Assembly: GCA_002733905.1 (NCBI GenBank)
Contig: NVXK01000018.1
Coordinates: 25,346-72,634 of the forward strand
Direction: 5' to 3'
Length of the DNA: 47,289 nucleotides
Origin: Robiginitomaculum sp.
GTDB lineage: Bacteria > Pseudomonadota > Alphaproteobacteria > Caulobacterales > Maricaulaceae
Below, in pieces: positions 34,286-41,879 of the stretch. Position numbers and translations under genes: made by a program. The notes below the pieces were generated by a model. It saw only the letters and a program-made list of their open reading frames with translations. It ran no database searches and was not told the origin of the DNA. The number at the start of each line of letters is the position of its first letter. Positions within the stretch are counted from its first letter, which is position 1.

Positions 34286-36223
34286 ATGACAAAATTAAAA
34301 ATGATTCTGTTCACAAGCCTTCCCCTTATGCTCGCAATATCAACACGCGCATACACACAAGAATCGCCCCCGTTTCACGCTTTTAAAAAAGGCATATCGC
34401 TTGAACAGGCCCAAACACAATGCGAAGGCAAAAGCCTCATAAAAGTTGATGACATTTACCAATGTCACGCCTTTGCCAAAGCGGAAACAACACAAAAATC
34501 CATAGTGAAAAACACCATCACAAAAATGGTGCAACATGACAATCTTGATAAAATTATAGACGATATGCAAAAGCATGACTTATTGCATAATCCAATCGAA
34601 GCTGGCTCCGAAGGTGACCGTGAAGCCTTGCGCCATTTACCAGATGCAAGCCTAAGCGCCGATCTTGCCAACATACAATTTTCGCAAAACCTTCTCTCCC
34701 GTTACAAAGCTATTAATCAGGCCAGTTTACGTGGGGAAAACAAACTCAACTATCAATTGCTTGGTTATGTCTTGCAAGAACGCATCGCCTTTGCAGATTT
34801 TGATACGTCAAGATTACCCTTCACCAATGATAGCGGTTTTTTCAATATGATGAGCTATGTGTTCATGCAAACACGTTTTGAAACGATAGATGACTACGAA
34901 GCCTATGCAGCCCGCCTGTCCGAACTCCCCCGCTTTTTTGCACAACATCAAGCAAATTTAAAACGCGGTGTAAACACAGGCTATACCGCCTCAAAAGAAA
35001 TACTACCGGGTATTATTGACACAATTGCCATCTATGCAAAACCAGATGTCAACGCGCATTCTTTTTATACGCCATTCAAAACATTTCCCAAAATCATTAA
35101 TGCCTCAGAGCAAGAACGGCTCACAAAACTCGGGCAAAAGACGATGGCAGAAAGCGTTATTCCCGCTTACCAAAAGTTACATACATTTTTCGTAAACGAT
35201 TACGCGCCACATGCACGCACGGACGCTGGCATAGGCACAAACCCGCAAAGCCGTAAATATTACAAAGCCCTTGTCAAACATTTCACGACCCTGAACCTCA
35301 CCCCCGACCAAGTTCACGAAACGGGGTTGACCGAGGTAAAACGTATTCGTGCTGAAATGGACGAAATCATTAAAAAGACGGGCTTCGAAGGCGACTTCAA
35401 AGATTTCCTCACGTTTTTGCGTACAGACGAACAATTTTATGCGAAAACACCGAAAGCTTTATTAAAAGAAGCCGCGTGGATTGCCAAACGGGTAGACGGT
35501 TTAATGCCTAAATATTTTGGCACCCTACCACGTCTGTCCTATGGGGTCATGCCAGTACCAGACGATATCGCTCCAAAATACACCACAGGGCGCTATTGGG
35601 GCGGCAACATGTCAAATGGTGTCGCAGGTAATTACGTCGTCAATACATATGATCTTAGCCAACGCCCACTTTACAACCTCCCCTCTCTCACCTTGCACGA
35701 AGGCGTACCAGGCCACCATCACCAAATCAGCCTCGCACAAGAGATGAAGGGCGTTCCCAGTTTCCGCCAAAGCCTATATCCCAATGCTTTTGGCGAAGGA
35801 TGGGGACTTTACGCAGAAAAACTTGGCGTAGAGATGGGTATTTACCAGACAGATTATGAAAATTTCGGGCGCCTAACCTATGAAATGTGGCGCGCCTGCC
35901 GCCTTGTTGTCGATACAGGCATGCATTGGAAAGGCTGGACACGCGCACAAGCAGAACAATGTTTCTTTGAGAACTCAGCCCTCGCGCCCCATAATATCCG
36001 CACCGAAGTCGAACGTTATATCAGCTGGCCAGGACAAGCCCTTGCTTATAAAATTGGAGAATTGAAAATTTGGGAATTACGCGGTCGGGCCGAAAAGGCA
36101 CTCGGCGCGGACTTCGATATTCGCCAATTCCATGACGCTGTCTTACGCAATGGCGGCATTCCGCTGAACATTCTTGAAGAACGCATTGATGAATGGATTG
36201 CAGATAGCCTCTCACACCATTAA
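34286..36223 (+). CDS. DUF885 family metallopeptidase-like protein, secreted
   Basis: 645 residues. A Sec signal (MTKLKMILFTSLPLMLAIST, cleavage near RAYTQ) precedes a cysteine-containing insert (QCEGKSLIKVDDIYQCHAF, about residues 39-57). The catalytic domain carries HEGVPGHH (H471, E472, H477), the signature of DUF885 carboxypeptidase-like zinc enzymes, followed by AFGEGWGLYAEKLG with a likely third ligand Glu. Members are all-helical and act on peptides in the cases I know. The Cys-rich insert between signal and catalytic domain is not part of the usual domain. Start ATG 34286 has AGAGGA upstream. Transcribed alone, divergent from sdh. Confidence 0.93.
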   Translation: MTKLKMILFTSLPLMLAISTRAYTQESPPFHAFKKGISLEQAQTQCEGKSLIKVDDIYQCHAFAKAETTQKSIVKNTITKMVQHDNLDKIIDDMQKHDLLHNPIEAGSEGDREALRHLPDASLSADLANIQFSQNLLSRYKAINQASLRGENKLNYQLLGYVLQERIAFADFDTSRLPFTNDSGFFNMMSYVFMQTRFETIDDYEAYAARLSELPRFFAQHQANLKRGVNTGYTASKEILPGIIDTIAIYAKPDVNAHSFYTPFKTFPKIINASEQERLTKLGQKTMAESVIPAYQKLHTFFVNDYAPHARTDAGIGTNPQSRKYYKALVKHFTTLNLTPDQVHETGLTEVKRIRAEMDEIIKKTGFEGDFKDFLTFLRTDEQFYAKTPKALLKEAAWIAKRVDGLMPKYFGTLPRLSYGVMPVPDDIAPKYTTGRYWGGNMSNGVAGNYVVNTYDLSQRPLYNLPSLTLHEGVPGHHHQISLAQEMKGVPSFRQSLYPNAFGEGWGLYAEKLGVEMGIYQTDYENFGRLTYEMWRACRLVVDTGMHWKGWTRAQAEQCFFENSALAPHNIRTEVERYISWPGQALAYKIGELKIWELRGRAEKALGADFDIRQFHDAVLRNGGIPLNILEERIDEWIADSLSHH

Positions 36224-36233
36224 CGGCCAGTCA

Positions 36234-36275
36234 CAAAAAATCCCTAAGGGCTGTTTTACAGTCCTTAGGGCTATT
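36234..36275 (-). terminator. Bidirectional terminator between DUF885 gene and lipoprotein barrel 1
   Basis: CCCTAAGGGCTG (36242-36253), TTTTA loop, CAGTCCTTAGGG (36259-36270). The minus strand continues with six T after the stem, so it best serves the leftward gene ending at 36355; the plus-strand tract is weak. Confidence 0.82.
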
Positions 36276-36354
36276 CCTCGGCGATACATTACCCCCCGAT
36301 AGCGTATAGGGCAGCCTAGCAATATATGCTGGGCGCCCAACCGAGTTTGACATT

Positions 36355-37194
36355 TTAGAAGCGGTAGCGACCGCGTAATGTTAGCGGCACAACAACTCTG
36401 CCTCCACCATTATTGAAACCCGCATAACGCGAATTAAACGTACCAGCCGCTTTATCAGAATCATCTGACTTAAGCTTGCCTGTGAATTGAACACCTGTTT
36501 CAAGACCCAAAGTCATACGTTTAAACACAGGTGTTTCAACACCAATCAATCCAGTTGCCGTTGGCACCCAACCACCTTGATAAACCGCGAGGCTTGTAGG
36601 TGTGTTCAGGCTTGTCGCTACAGTCTGCGAAATACCATTCAATGAAATATCATCAACATGTGCTGCACCTAAACGGCCCTCAACATAAGGACGGAAAGAT
36701 TTAAGAAGCGGAATATTTCTTGGTTTAAAGTACTGACGAAGTCCGGCTTCAACACCATATGACTTATAATCAGACATCGTACCCGTTATATCTTGTCCAC
36801 CTTGGCTACCAAATACGACTTCATTACCGCTTGCTTTGGAATAAAAACCTTGAAGAGATACTTTTCTATTCGGATTCAGTGCATATGAACCACCTAAAGA
36901 CGCACGCTTGCCATTACTATAGGCATCTTTCATGCTTACATCAACGAGAGCATTCGTTGGAGACGAAAAACCAGTATGAGCTTGCGAGCCCGTCAAAGCA
37001 TCGCCGCCGACAATAAACTCTTTGCCAATTGCGCCTTCAAGATTCCAAGTGCTCAGTGTATCACCACCTACACAACATTTAGTCGATGCACTTGGACTAT
37101 AAGAACCATGGCTCCCGTTCGTACCAGAACCAAACCCCATCCATGAACACCCCGAAAGAGCGATAGCTGCGACACTACACATTATAATACGCAT
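36355..37194 (-). CDS. Lipoprotein with beta-barrel-like C-terminal domain, paralogue 1
   Basis: 279 residues. Lipobox LSGC with Cys16, then Ser (outer-membrane sorting), a Gly/Ser-rich linker to about residue 45, then a beta-rich domain ending RGRYRF with a terminal aromatic, as in outer-membrane barrels. Core blocks shared with the next three genes: DAYSNGKRASLGGSYAL, YGVEAGLRQYF, RPYVEGRLGAAHVDDI, GWVPTATGLIGVE and LGLETGVQFTG. A paired CC (KCCVGGD) near residue 40 is specific to this copy. Start ATG 37194 has AAGGA eight bases upstream; the longer in-frame ATG at 37293 leads with a non-signal sequence. Function unknown. The lipid anchor together with a barrel-like end is unusual. Confidence 0.88.
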   Translation of the reverse strand: MRIIMCSVAAIALSGCSWMGFGSGTNGSHGSYSPSASTKCCVGGDTLSTWNLEGAIGKEFIVGGDALTGSQAHTGFSSPTNALVDVSMKDAYSNGKRASLGGSYALNPNRKVSLQGFYSKASGNEVVFGSQGGQDITGTMSDYKSYGVEAGLRQYFKPRNIPLLKSFRPYVEGRLGAAHVDDISLNGISQTVATSLNTPTSLAVYQGGWVPTATGLIGVETPVFKRMTLGLETGVQFTGKLKSDDSDKAAGTFNSRYAGFNNGGGRVVVPLTLRGRYRF

Positions 37195-37320
37195 AATATT
37201 TTCCTTTTGTTTCGAAATAGGACAAGCGCCACACCTTCCCTTCGTAGAATTTCTTAGATGCAATATAGATGCCAAGTGTATCAATCTGGTCAAAAAACAT
37301 GGTTTCTATTTTATTAAAAC

Positions 37321-37338
37321 TATAGGTTTTCACCTATA
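37321..37338. promoter_or_regulatory. Inverted repeat upstream of lipoprotein barrel 1
   Basis: TATAGGT (37321-37327), TTTC, ACCTATA (37332-37338), a perfect 7-bp inverted repeat in the intergenic region before the gene starting at 37194. No T-tract follows, so an operator is more likely than a terminator. Confidence 0.3.
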
Positions 37339-37354
37339 ATTACCCCATAAATGA

Positions 37355-37383
37355 CAAAACCCGAGCCAAAACCCGGATTTTAA
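37355..37383 (-). terminator. Terminator of lipoprotein barrel 2
   Basis: On the minus strand AAAATCCGGG pairs with CTCGGGTTTT around a six-base loop (one mismatch and one G-T pair), ending in TTTTG. It lies 26 bases after the stop at 37409. Confidence 0.75.
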
Positions 37384-37408
37384 ACATATTATTAAGCATC
37401 ATACGACC

Positions 37409-38236
37409 TTAGAATTTATAGCGCCCACGTATCTGAAGCGGCACAGACCAACGGCTAGAGCCCCCATTTGTGCCTTCTAAAAAGCTACCCGTTACATCTG
37501 TATCATCAGAAGACACACTCCCGATATATCTAAGGCCAGTTTCCAAGCCAACACTCATATGTTTTGAAACAGGTTTCTCAAAACCAACCATGCCGCTGAC
37601 AGTCGGAACCCAACCGCCTTTATAATAGGCATAGTTTGCAGACGAAGCGACACCTGCTACACGTACATCTAAAAGATCAATATCACTAAGTTTTGCCAAA
37701 CCAATACGTGCCTCAACATATGGTTTGATTGTTTTCAGCAAGGGAATTTTTGTCGCCCCGACATTATGACGCAACCCAGTTTCAACCCCAAATGCCTTAT
37801 AGTTAGATAATCTTGCCTCTAAGGGCATACCCGAAACATCACGGCCAATTGTACGGTCTTTACCGCTCGCTTGTTGATAAAACCCATTTAGTAGTATTTC
37901 ATTTTTCTTGCCAATTTGGTACGCGCCGCCAAGATCAGCTCTCCAACCAAGTTTATACGCGTCCTGCATACTCACATGATGGACACGTGTCGCAGCGTTA
38001 AACACACCGTCATTACCAGTAATGGCATGCCCACCGACAACCATGTCTGTACCCAGACTCCCCGTAAAACTCAGCTTGCTTGGCTTACGTAAACGCGGTG
38101 TTGTATAAGAACTACCTCCCTGATGCATGCCAGATTGAGTGTTATGGCCATTATAATGACCATGAGAATGAGTGTTTGCAATCCAAGAACATCCCGAAAG
38201 CATTATTGCAGCCGCGCTACAAAACAGAATACGCAT
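37409..38236 (-). CDS. Lipoprotein with beta-barrel-like C-terminal domain, paralogue 2
   Basis: 275 residues. Lipobox LSGC with Cys16 followed by Ser-Trp, then a His/Asn/Gly-rich linker (HSHGHYNGHNTQSG) that could bind a metal. The barrel-like domain has DAYKLGWRADLGGAYQI, FGVETGLRHNV, KPYVEARIGLAKLSDID, GWVPTVSGMVGFE and LGLETGLRYIG, and ends RGRYKF. It is closest to paralogue 1. Start ATG 38236 has AAGGT upstream; the in-frame extension to 38293 is not a signal peptide. It has its own terminator and lies between two others, so it is probably transcribed alone. Confidence 0.88.
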   Translation of the reverse strand: MRILFCSAAAIMLSGCSWIANTHSHGHYNGHNTQSGMHQGGSSYTTPRLRKPSKLSFTGSLGTDMVVGGHAITGNDGVFNAATRVHHVSMQDAYKLGWRADLGGAYQIGKKNEILLNGFYQQASGKDRTIGRDVSGMPLEARLSNYKAFGVETGLRHNVGATKIPLLKTIKPYVEARIGLAKLSDIDLLDVRVAGVASSANYAYYKGGWVPTVSGMVGFEKPVSKHMSVGLETGLRYIGSVSSDDTDVTGSFLEGTNGGSSRWSVPLQIRGRYKF

Positions 38237-38322
38237 AATCTTACCTTTCATATTGGTTAGCAAGAAACCAACCATAATTTTGCAATGAACCATGCAAATA
38301 TCAGGCCAACCTCACTTACCCA

Positions 38323-38356
38323 TAAAAAAAGCCTGAGAGAACTCTCAGGCTTTTTA
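38323..38356 (-). terminator. Bidirectional terminator after lipoprotein barrel 3
   Basis: GCCTGAGA (38331-38338), four-base loop, TCTCAGGC (38343-38350), flanked by A-runs before and T-runs after on both strands. It begins 29 bases after the stop at 38385. Confidence 0.93.
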
Positions 38357-38384
38357 ATACTATAAGTATCTACGTATATTTATT

Positions 38385-39875
38385 TTAGAAAGAAACGCGA
38401 CCACGCAGTTTCAAAGGTATTGACCAGCGATCATCTTGTGCAAGAATACCATCTGCGCCTTTATTCCAACGAATACCCGTTTCAATACCAAGTGCAGTCC
38501 GTGCGCCAACTTGCATTTCTGCACCGATAATACCTGAAGCCGTCGGCTTCCAACCTTTTTCAAGGTATGTTTGCGTATTGGAACCAAGAGGCATTACTGT
38601 TGATGAGCTTTGCGCCAGACGAACAGCATTATTATGCGTCGCGCCTGCAGTAAGTCCAACATAAGGACGAATACCAGTTAAAGTATTACTCCAACCACCA
38701 AGATATTGGCGAACACCAGCTTCTACTGTGTATTCTTCTAGGTCGCTCCACTGAGCGTATAACGGCTCTGTTGTTGAACCACTTCCAGTACCGTTGCTAA
38801 TCGTACCCGTTTCAATCAATTGCCCTTTAGCCTTGGCATAACCGAAACCCGCAAGAAGTGTTGTACTTGGGCTAAGATCATATGTGCCTGTCAAACCATA
38901 GTGAATGGCATTTTTATACGCATCACTATAAGAAATCGCAGGTGTTGCAGAAACAGTATTCGTGCCGCCCAGAGCTATACCGCCAGGTTTTGCACCCGCA
39001 ATATCGCCGCCAATCGCAAAAGCAGTGCCAATGCTTGCTTCAAGGCCAAAAGGAAGTGCAGAATTTACACCACGAAAACCTGAAGTGTGATTATATCCAC
39101 CTGCATAACCCGCATTATAACCTACACCATAATATGCCGGGTAAGGTTGCGGCACATAAATTGGCGAACCTTGAATTGTTTGCACATTCGCACCATAATT
39201 CTGTCCGTAACTCGTACCCCATTGACCATTTACATACTGGCCGCCTGTTGCTTGCCCGGATGCAATATGTCCACCGACAGCACTACCATATGGTACAGCG
39301 CCATTTAAAACCGTTCCGTAAGTTGATCCAGATGTCATGCCTGCACCGAAGCCATTAGCCGCACCCATGCCGCCCATGCCATAACCACTTACCGCATGTG
39401 CCGTTTGTCCGTATGCAGCACCACCGCTCATACCATTCGCGCCATTCGCGTAAGCAGATTGACCTTGTGCACCATATGCTCCAGCTTGGCCGTAACCAGC
39501 CTGACCATACCCAACTTGACCATGCATAGCTTGTGGGCCACGAAGCCCTAAATTATTTGCAGCACCATAACCAGCTTGCCCATAACCAGCTTGACCGTAA
39601 CCATTCGCTACAGCATTACATCCTGTCGATACACCCGTATATGAAGGCGCATTATAACCATATCCCGATTGACCATATGCAGACTGGCCATATGTGGATT
39701 GGCCATATGTGGATTGGCCATATGCAGATTGGCCGCCATACGCCGCCCCGCCTACATTACATCCATAAGAACCAGATTGCCCATAATTATAAGCATCCAT
39801 TTGATTTCCACCGAAACCAAGCCAAGAACAGCCTGACAGTAAGACCGCTGAAAGTGTACAAGCTATAAAACGCAT
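38385..39875 (-). CDS. Lipoprotein with long Tyr-Gly-Gln-rich stalk and beta-barrel-like domain, paralogue 3
   Basis: 496 residues, nearly twice the length of paralogues 1 and 2. Lipobox LSGC (Cys16), then about 250 residues rich in Gly, Tyr, Gln, Ala and Ser. This stalk includes four AYGQS/TYGQS units (51-70) and GYGQAGYGQAGYG blocks (92-104 and 122-134). A YP-rich piece (VPQPYPAYYG) leads to the conserved domain (about 275-496): DAYKNAIHYGLTGTYDL, YTVEAGVRQYL, RPYVGLTAGATHN, GWKPTASGIIGAE, LGIETGIRWN, ending RGRVSF. The stalk resembles prion-like or adhesive low-complexity regions. Start ATG 39875 has AAAGGGGGA upstream. Three Cys besides the lipobox Cys are present (C6, C39, C86). Confidence 0.9.
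   Translation of the reverse strand: MRFIACTLSAVLLSGCSWLGFGGNQMDAYNYGQSGSYGCNVGGAAYGGQSAYGQSTYGQSTYGQSAYGQSGYGYNAPSYTGVSTGCNAVANGYGQAGYGQAGYGAANNLGLRGPQAMHGQVGYGQAGYGQAGAYGAQGQSAYANGANGMSGGAAYGQTAHAVSGYGMGGMGAANGFGAGMTSGSTYGTVLNGAVPYGSAVGGHIASGQATGGQYVNGQWGTSYGQNYGANVQTIQGSPIYVPQPYPAYYGVGYNAGYAGGYNHTSGFRGVNSALPFGLEASIGTAFAIGGDIAGAKPGGIALGGTNTVSATPAISYSDAYKNAIHYGLTGTYDLSPSTTLLAGFGYAKAKGQLIETGTISNGTGSGSTTEPLYAQWSDLEEYTVEAGVRQYLGGWSNTLTGIRPYVGLTAGATHNNAVRLAQSSSTVMPLGSNTQTYLEKGWKPTASGIIGAEMQVGARTALGIETGIRWNKGADGILAQDDRWSIPLKLRGRVSF
39666..39725. repeat. 15-bp tandem repeats coding for AYGQS/TYGQS
   Basis: Four consecutive 15-bp units (plus-strand phase ATTGGCCATATGTGG and variants) inside the stalk of paralogue 3, with a further related block around 39570-39603 and 39485-39520. 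The units are nearly identical in DNA, so copy number may change by slippage without frameshift. Confidence 0.9.
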
Positions 39876-39905
39876 AGCGTCCCCCTTTAAATAAACTCGA
39901 ATTAA

Positions 39906-39933
39906 GGTTAATTAACCCTAATATGCTTAACAA
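39906..39933 (-). promoter_or_regulatory. Shared promoter element and palindrome upstream of lipoprotein barrel 3
   Basis: On the minus strand TTGTTAAGCATATTAGGG (39916-39933) is followed by the perfect palindrome GGTTAATTAACC (39906-39917), about 31-58 bases before the start codon. The first element matches 16 of 18 bases upstream of paralogue 4. Confidence 0.5.
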
Positions 39934-40085
39934 AAAGTTGTGGTTTGGTCGTTTTTCAAGTTTTATATGATAATTTAGTAAATCATTTTCAAAGCTATAC
40001 GCCAAATCAGCCAATATAGTCGCTATTCACATAGCCTATTAAACGTACATGCAAGAGAATGCGAAATCACAAGAAAGAGAAAGCG

Positions 40086-41351
40086 TTAAAAATTATAACT
40101 GCCACGTATCGCGACAGGTACAGAAACAATAGCTTGCCCCTTTGCGCCATTCGAAAATTCGCGCGCACCTTCGTATTTCAGACCAGCCTCGAATGCCAAA
40201 GCTGTCTTTGGCGTCATTTGCCACTCAATACCAGCTCTCAACGAGCCATAAGGAACCCATTGCGCATCAGAAACAGGTGTCACAGTTGTCGTGCCACCAT
40301 TAACATTAAAGTAATTGCCATCTGGGTCGTCTATCCCCAAAATCGCCGCGCCTAATTTTCTTTGTTGCTGACTTTCAATAACAGTAATATCTGAATAATG
40401 CGCACCACCAGCAGATCCACTTACAAATGGTGTCAGTGTGCGTTCGAATTGGTCTTGAAACATCGGTTTGAAATAATGACGCCCACCAAGTTCAACGTCC
40501 AAACGCTTCAACTCACTAAAATCATACGAGAACTTCGCAACGTCAACCCCATAACGCGTATTACCAGATGATGGGAAAACACCTGTTATATCTTGGGCAC
40601 CATCATAGAATGTCGTAATCAAATCAGTACTCAAAGTTTCAACAATTTTGGCACTCCCACCACGCGAGCCCGCTGCACGTGTATAGCCTACATTTGCAAA
40701 AACTGTGTTATGGTTGTCAAAAATATACTCTAAGCCAGCAGAAAGGCGAATTGGTGCATGGAATGCATCATCAAAACTAATCGTCTTAGCTTCTACGGCC
40801 TCACGCACGCTTGAGAAGTTCGTAAACTGATCAACACGCCCACCAGGCGGTGTACCATATAGCGATCCATCTGACGGGTAAAAATTAGCGCTGTTATAAG
40901 ACGCGAATCCACCATTCACCAACGGATCATACAATGTACCTGAAATGCTACTATCAAGCTCAAGCCCAATAGTGCCTCGTAATTTTGGCTTTTTTATACT
41001 TGGCGCTGCTGCATAGGAACTCGTTTGTACATTTCCTGCATGTGAGCCATATGAACCTGTTGTATATTGCCCTGCACTATTGTCACCATATTGACCGCCA
41101 CCGACTGCCAAGGTAACTTGTTCTGGGCGACACCCTTGCGGAATGCGCTGTGTAGGAGATGTAATTTGACAAGCACCAGCATTTTGCATGCCATAGCCAG
41201 TGGGTTGGTTATAACCAGCCCCTTGACCATAAGAGTTCTGACCATAAGAGTTCTGACTATATTGAGATCCAGAAACGCCTCCACCGCCAAAGCCCAACCA
41301 AGAGCAACCAGACAATAAAATTGCAGACATTCCACATAAAACCAGGCGCAT
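40086..41351 (-). CDS. Lipoprotein with Tyr-Gln-Asn stalk and large beta-barrel-like domain, paralogue 4
   Basis: 421 residues from ATG 41351 (AAGGAG six bases upstream; an ATG two codons earlier overlaps that site). Lipobox LSGC with Cys16 and the family's SWLGFGG. The stalk (about 25-110) has SQNSYGQNSYGQGAGY. The domain (about 112-421) is longer than in the others, with an insert of about 80 residues. It keeps DAFHAPIRLSAGLEYIF, DVELGGRHYF, TPFVSGSAGGAHYSDI, WVPYGSLRAGIE, AFEAGLKYEG and the end RGSYNF. It follows the ArsC-like gene on the same strand. No terminator is seen in the 200 bases downstream, so transcription may continue into paralogue 3. Confidence 0.88.
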   Translation of the reverse strand: MRLVLCGMSAILLSGCSWLGFGGGGVSGSQYSQNSYGQNSYGQGAGYNQPTGYGMQNAGACQITSPTQRIPQGCRPEQVTLAVGGGQYGDNSAGQYTTGSYGSHAGNVQTSSYAAAPSIKKPKLRGTIGLELDSSISGTLYDPLVNGGFASYNSANFYPSDGSLYGTPPGGRVDQFTNFSSVREAVEAKTISFDDAFHAPIRLSAGLEYIFDNHNTVFANVGYTRAAGSRGGSAKIVETLSTDLITTFYDGAQDITGVFPSSGNTRYGVDVAKFSYDFSELKRLDVELGGRHYFKPMFQDQFERTLTPFVSGSAGGAHYSDITVIESQQQRKLGAAILGIDDPDGNYFNVNGGTTTVTPVSDAQWVPYGSLRAGIEWQMTPKTALAFEAGLKYEGAREFSNGAKGQAIVSVPVAIRGSYNF

Positions 41352-41398
41352 ACTCATCTCCTTAGGTACAAATCGTACTATGGTTAATGTGTGTGATG

Positions 41399-41416
41399 CC
41401 CTGTTATGCTTAACAA
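41399..41416 (-). promoter_or_regulatory. Shared promoter element upstream of lipoprotein barrel 4
   Basis: On the minus strand TTGTTAAGCATAACAGGG, 48 bases before the start codon at 41351. It differs at two of 18 bases from the element upstream of paralogue 3 (39916-39933). A TTAACCAT follows at 41380-41387. Confidence 0.5.
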
Positions 41417-41454
41417 CTCGTTTATCTTTCGCATTTTTTTGTAAATTTTATAGT

Positions 41455-41802
41455 TTAAAATAACGCCAATACACTTTCTGGTGGTCTCCCAATGGCCGCT
41501 TTCCCGCCATTTACTACGATTGGACGTTCAATAAGCTTAGGGTTTTCGACCAAGGCACGCAGCAAAACGGCTTCATCGTCCTCAGTCTTCAAACCAAGTT
41601 CTTTATAAACGCCCTCACCTGTTCGCATAATCTCACGTGCAGACGCCATACCAAGCTGGGACAACAAGGTTTTAAGATCAGCGACTGTCAGCGTATCGGT
41701 TAGGTACAATACAATTTCTGGTGCATGACCATTTTCTTCAAGAAGCGCGAGCGTTTGGCGTGACTTACTACAGCGTGGATTATGATATATTTTAAGGCTC
41801 AT
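41455..41802 (-). CDS. arsC: ArsC-family thioredoxin-fold reductase (arsenate reductase-like)
   Basis: 115 residues of the glutaredoxin-dependent ArsC type. The active Cys11 lies in NPRCSKSRQ, and the late RPIVVNGGKAAIGRPPE carries Arg residues that bind the oxyanion. Length matches the short ArsC/YfgD group rather than plasmid ArsC (about 140). No arsR or arsB is nearby, so a general role is as likely as arsenate reduction. Start ATG 41802 lies 77 bases from the divergent serine-hydrolase gene. Confidence 0.9.
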   Translation of the reverse strand: MSLKIYHNPRCSKSRQTLALLEENGHAPEIVLYLTDTLTVADLKTLLSQLGMASAREIMRTGEGVYKELGLKTEDDEAVLLRALVENPKLIERPIVVNGGKAAIGRPPESVLALF

Positions 41803-41879
41803 ATGAATTCCCCTAAAGAGTGTTGATTTCCTCCTCTATATAGGCAATTCCTAGATCACTTAAATAGGAAGATTGAATA

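Noticed and set aside
39660-39740. Regular short repeats that could suggest a CRISPR array
   Set aside because: Units are 15 bp, contiguous, without spacers, and lie in frame in a coding sequence.
39902-39930. CtrA binding site (TTAA-N7-TTAA) upstream of lipoprotein barrel 3
   Set aside because: Several TTAA occur, but none has the exact seven-base spacing; the region is simply TTAA-rich, so only a half-site resemblance can be stated.
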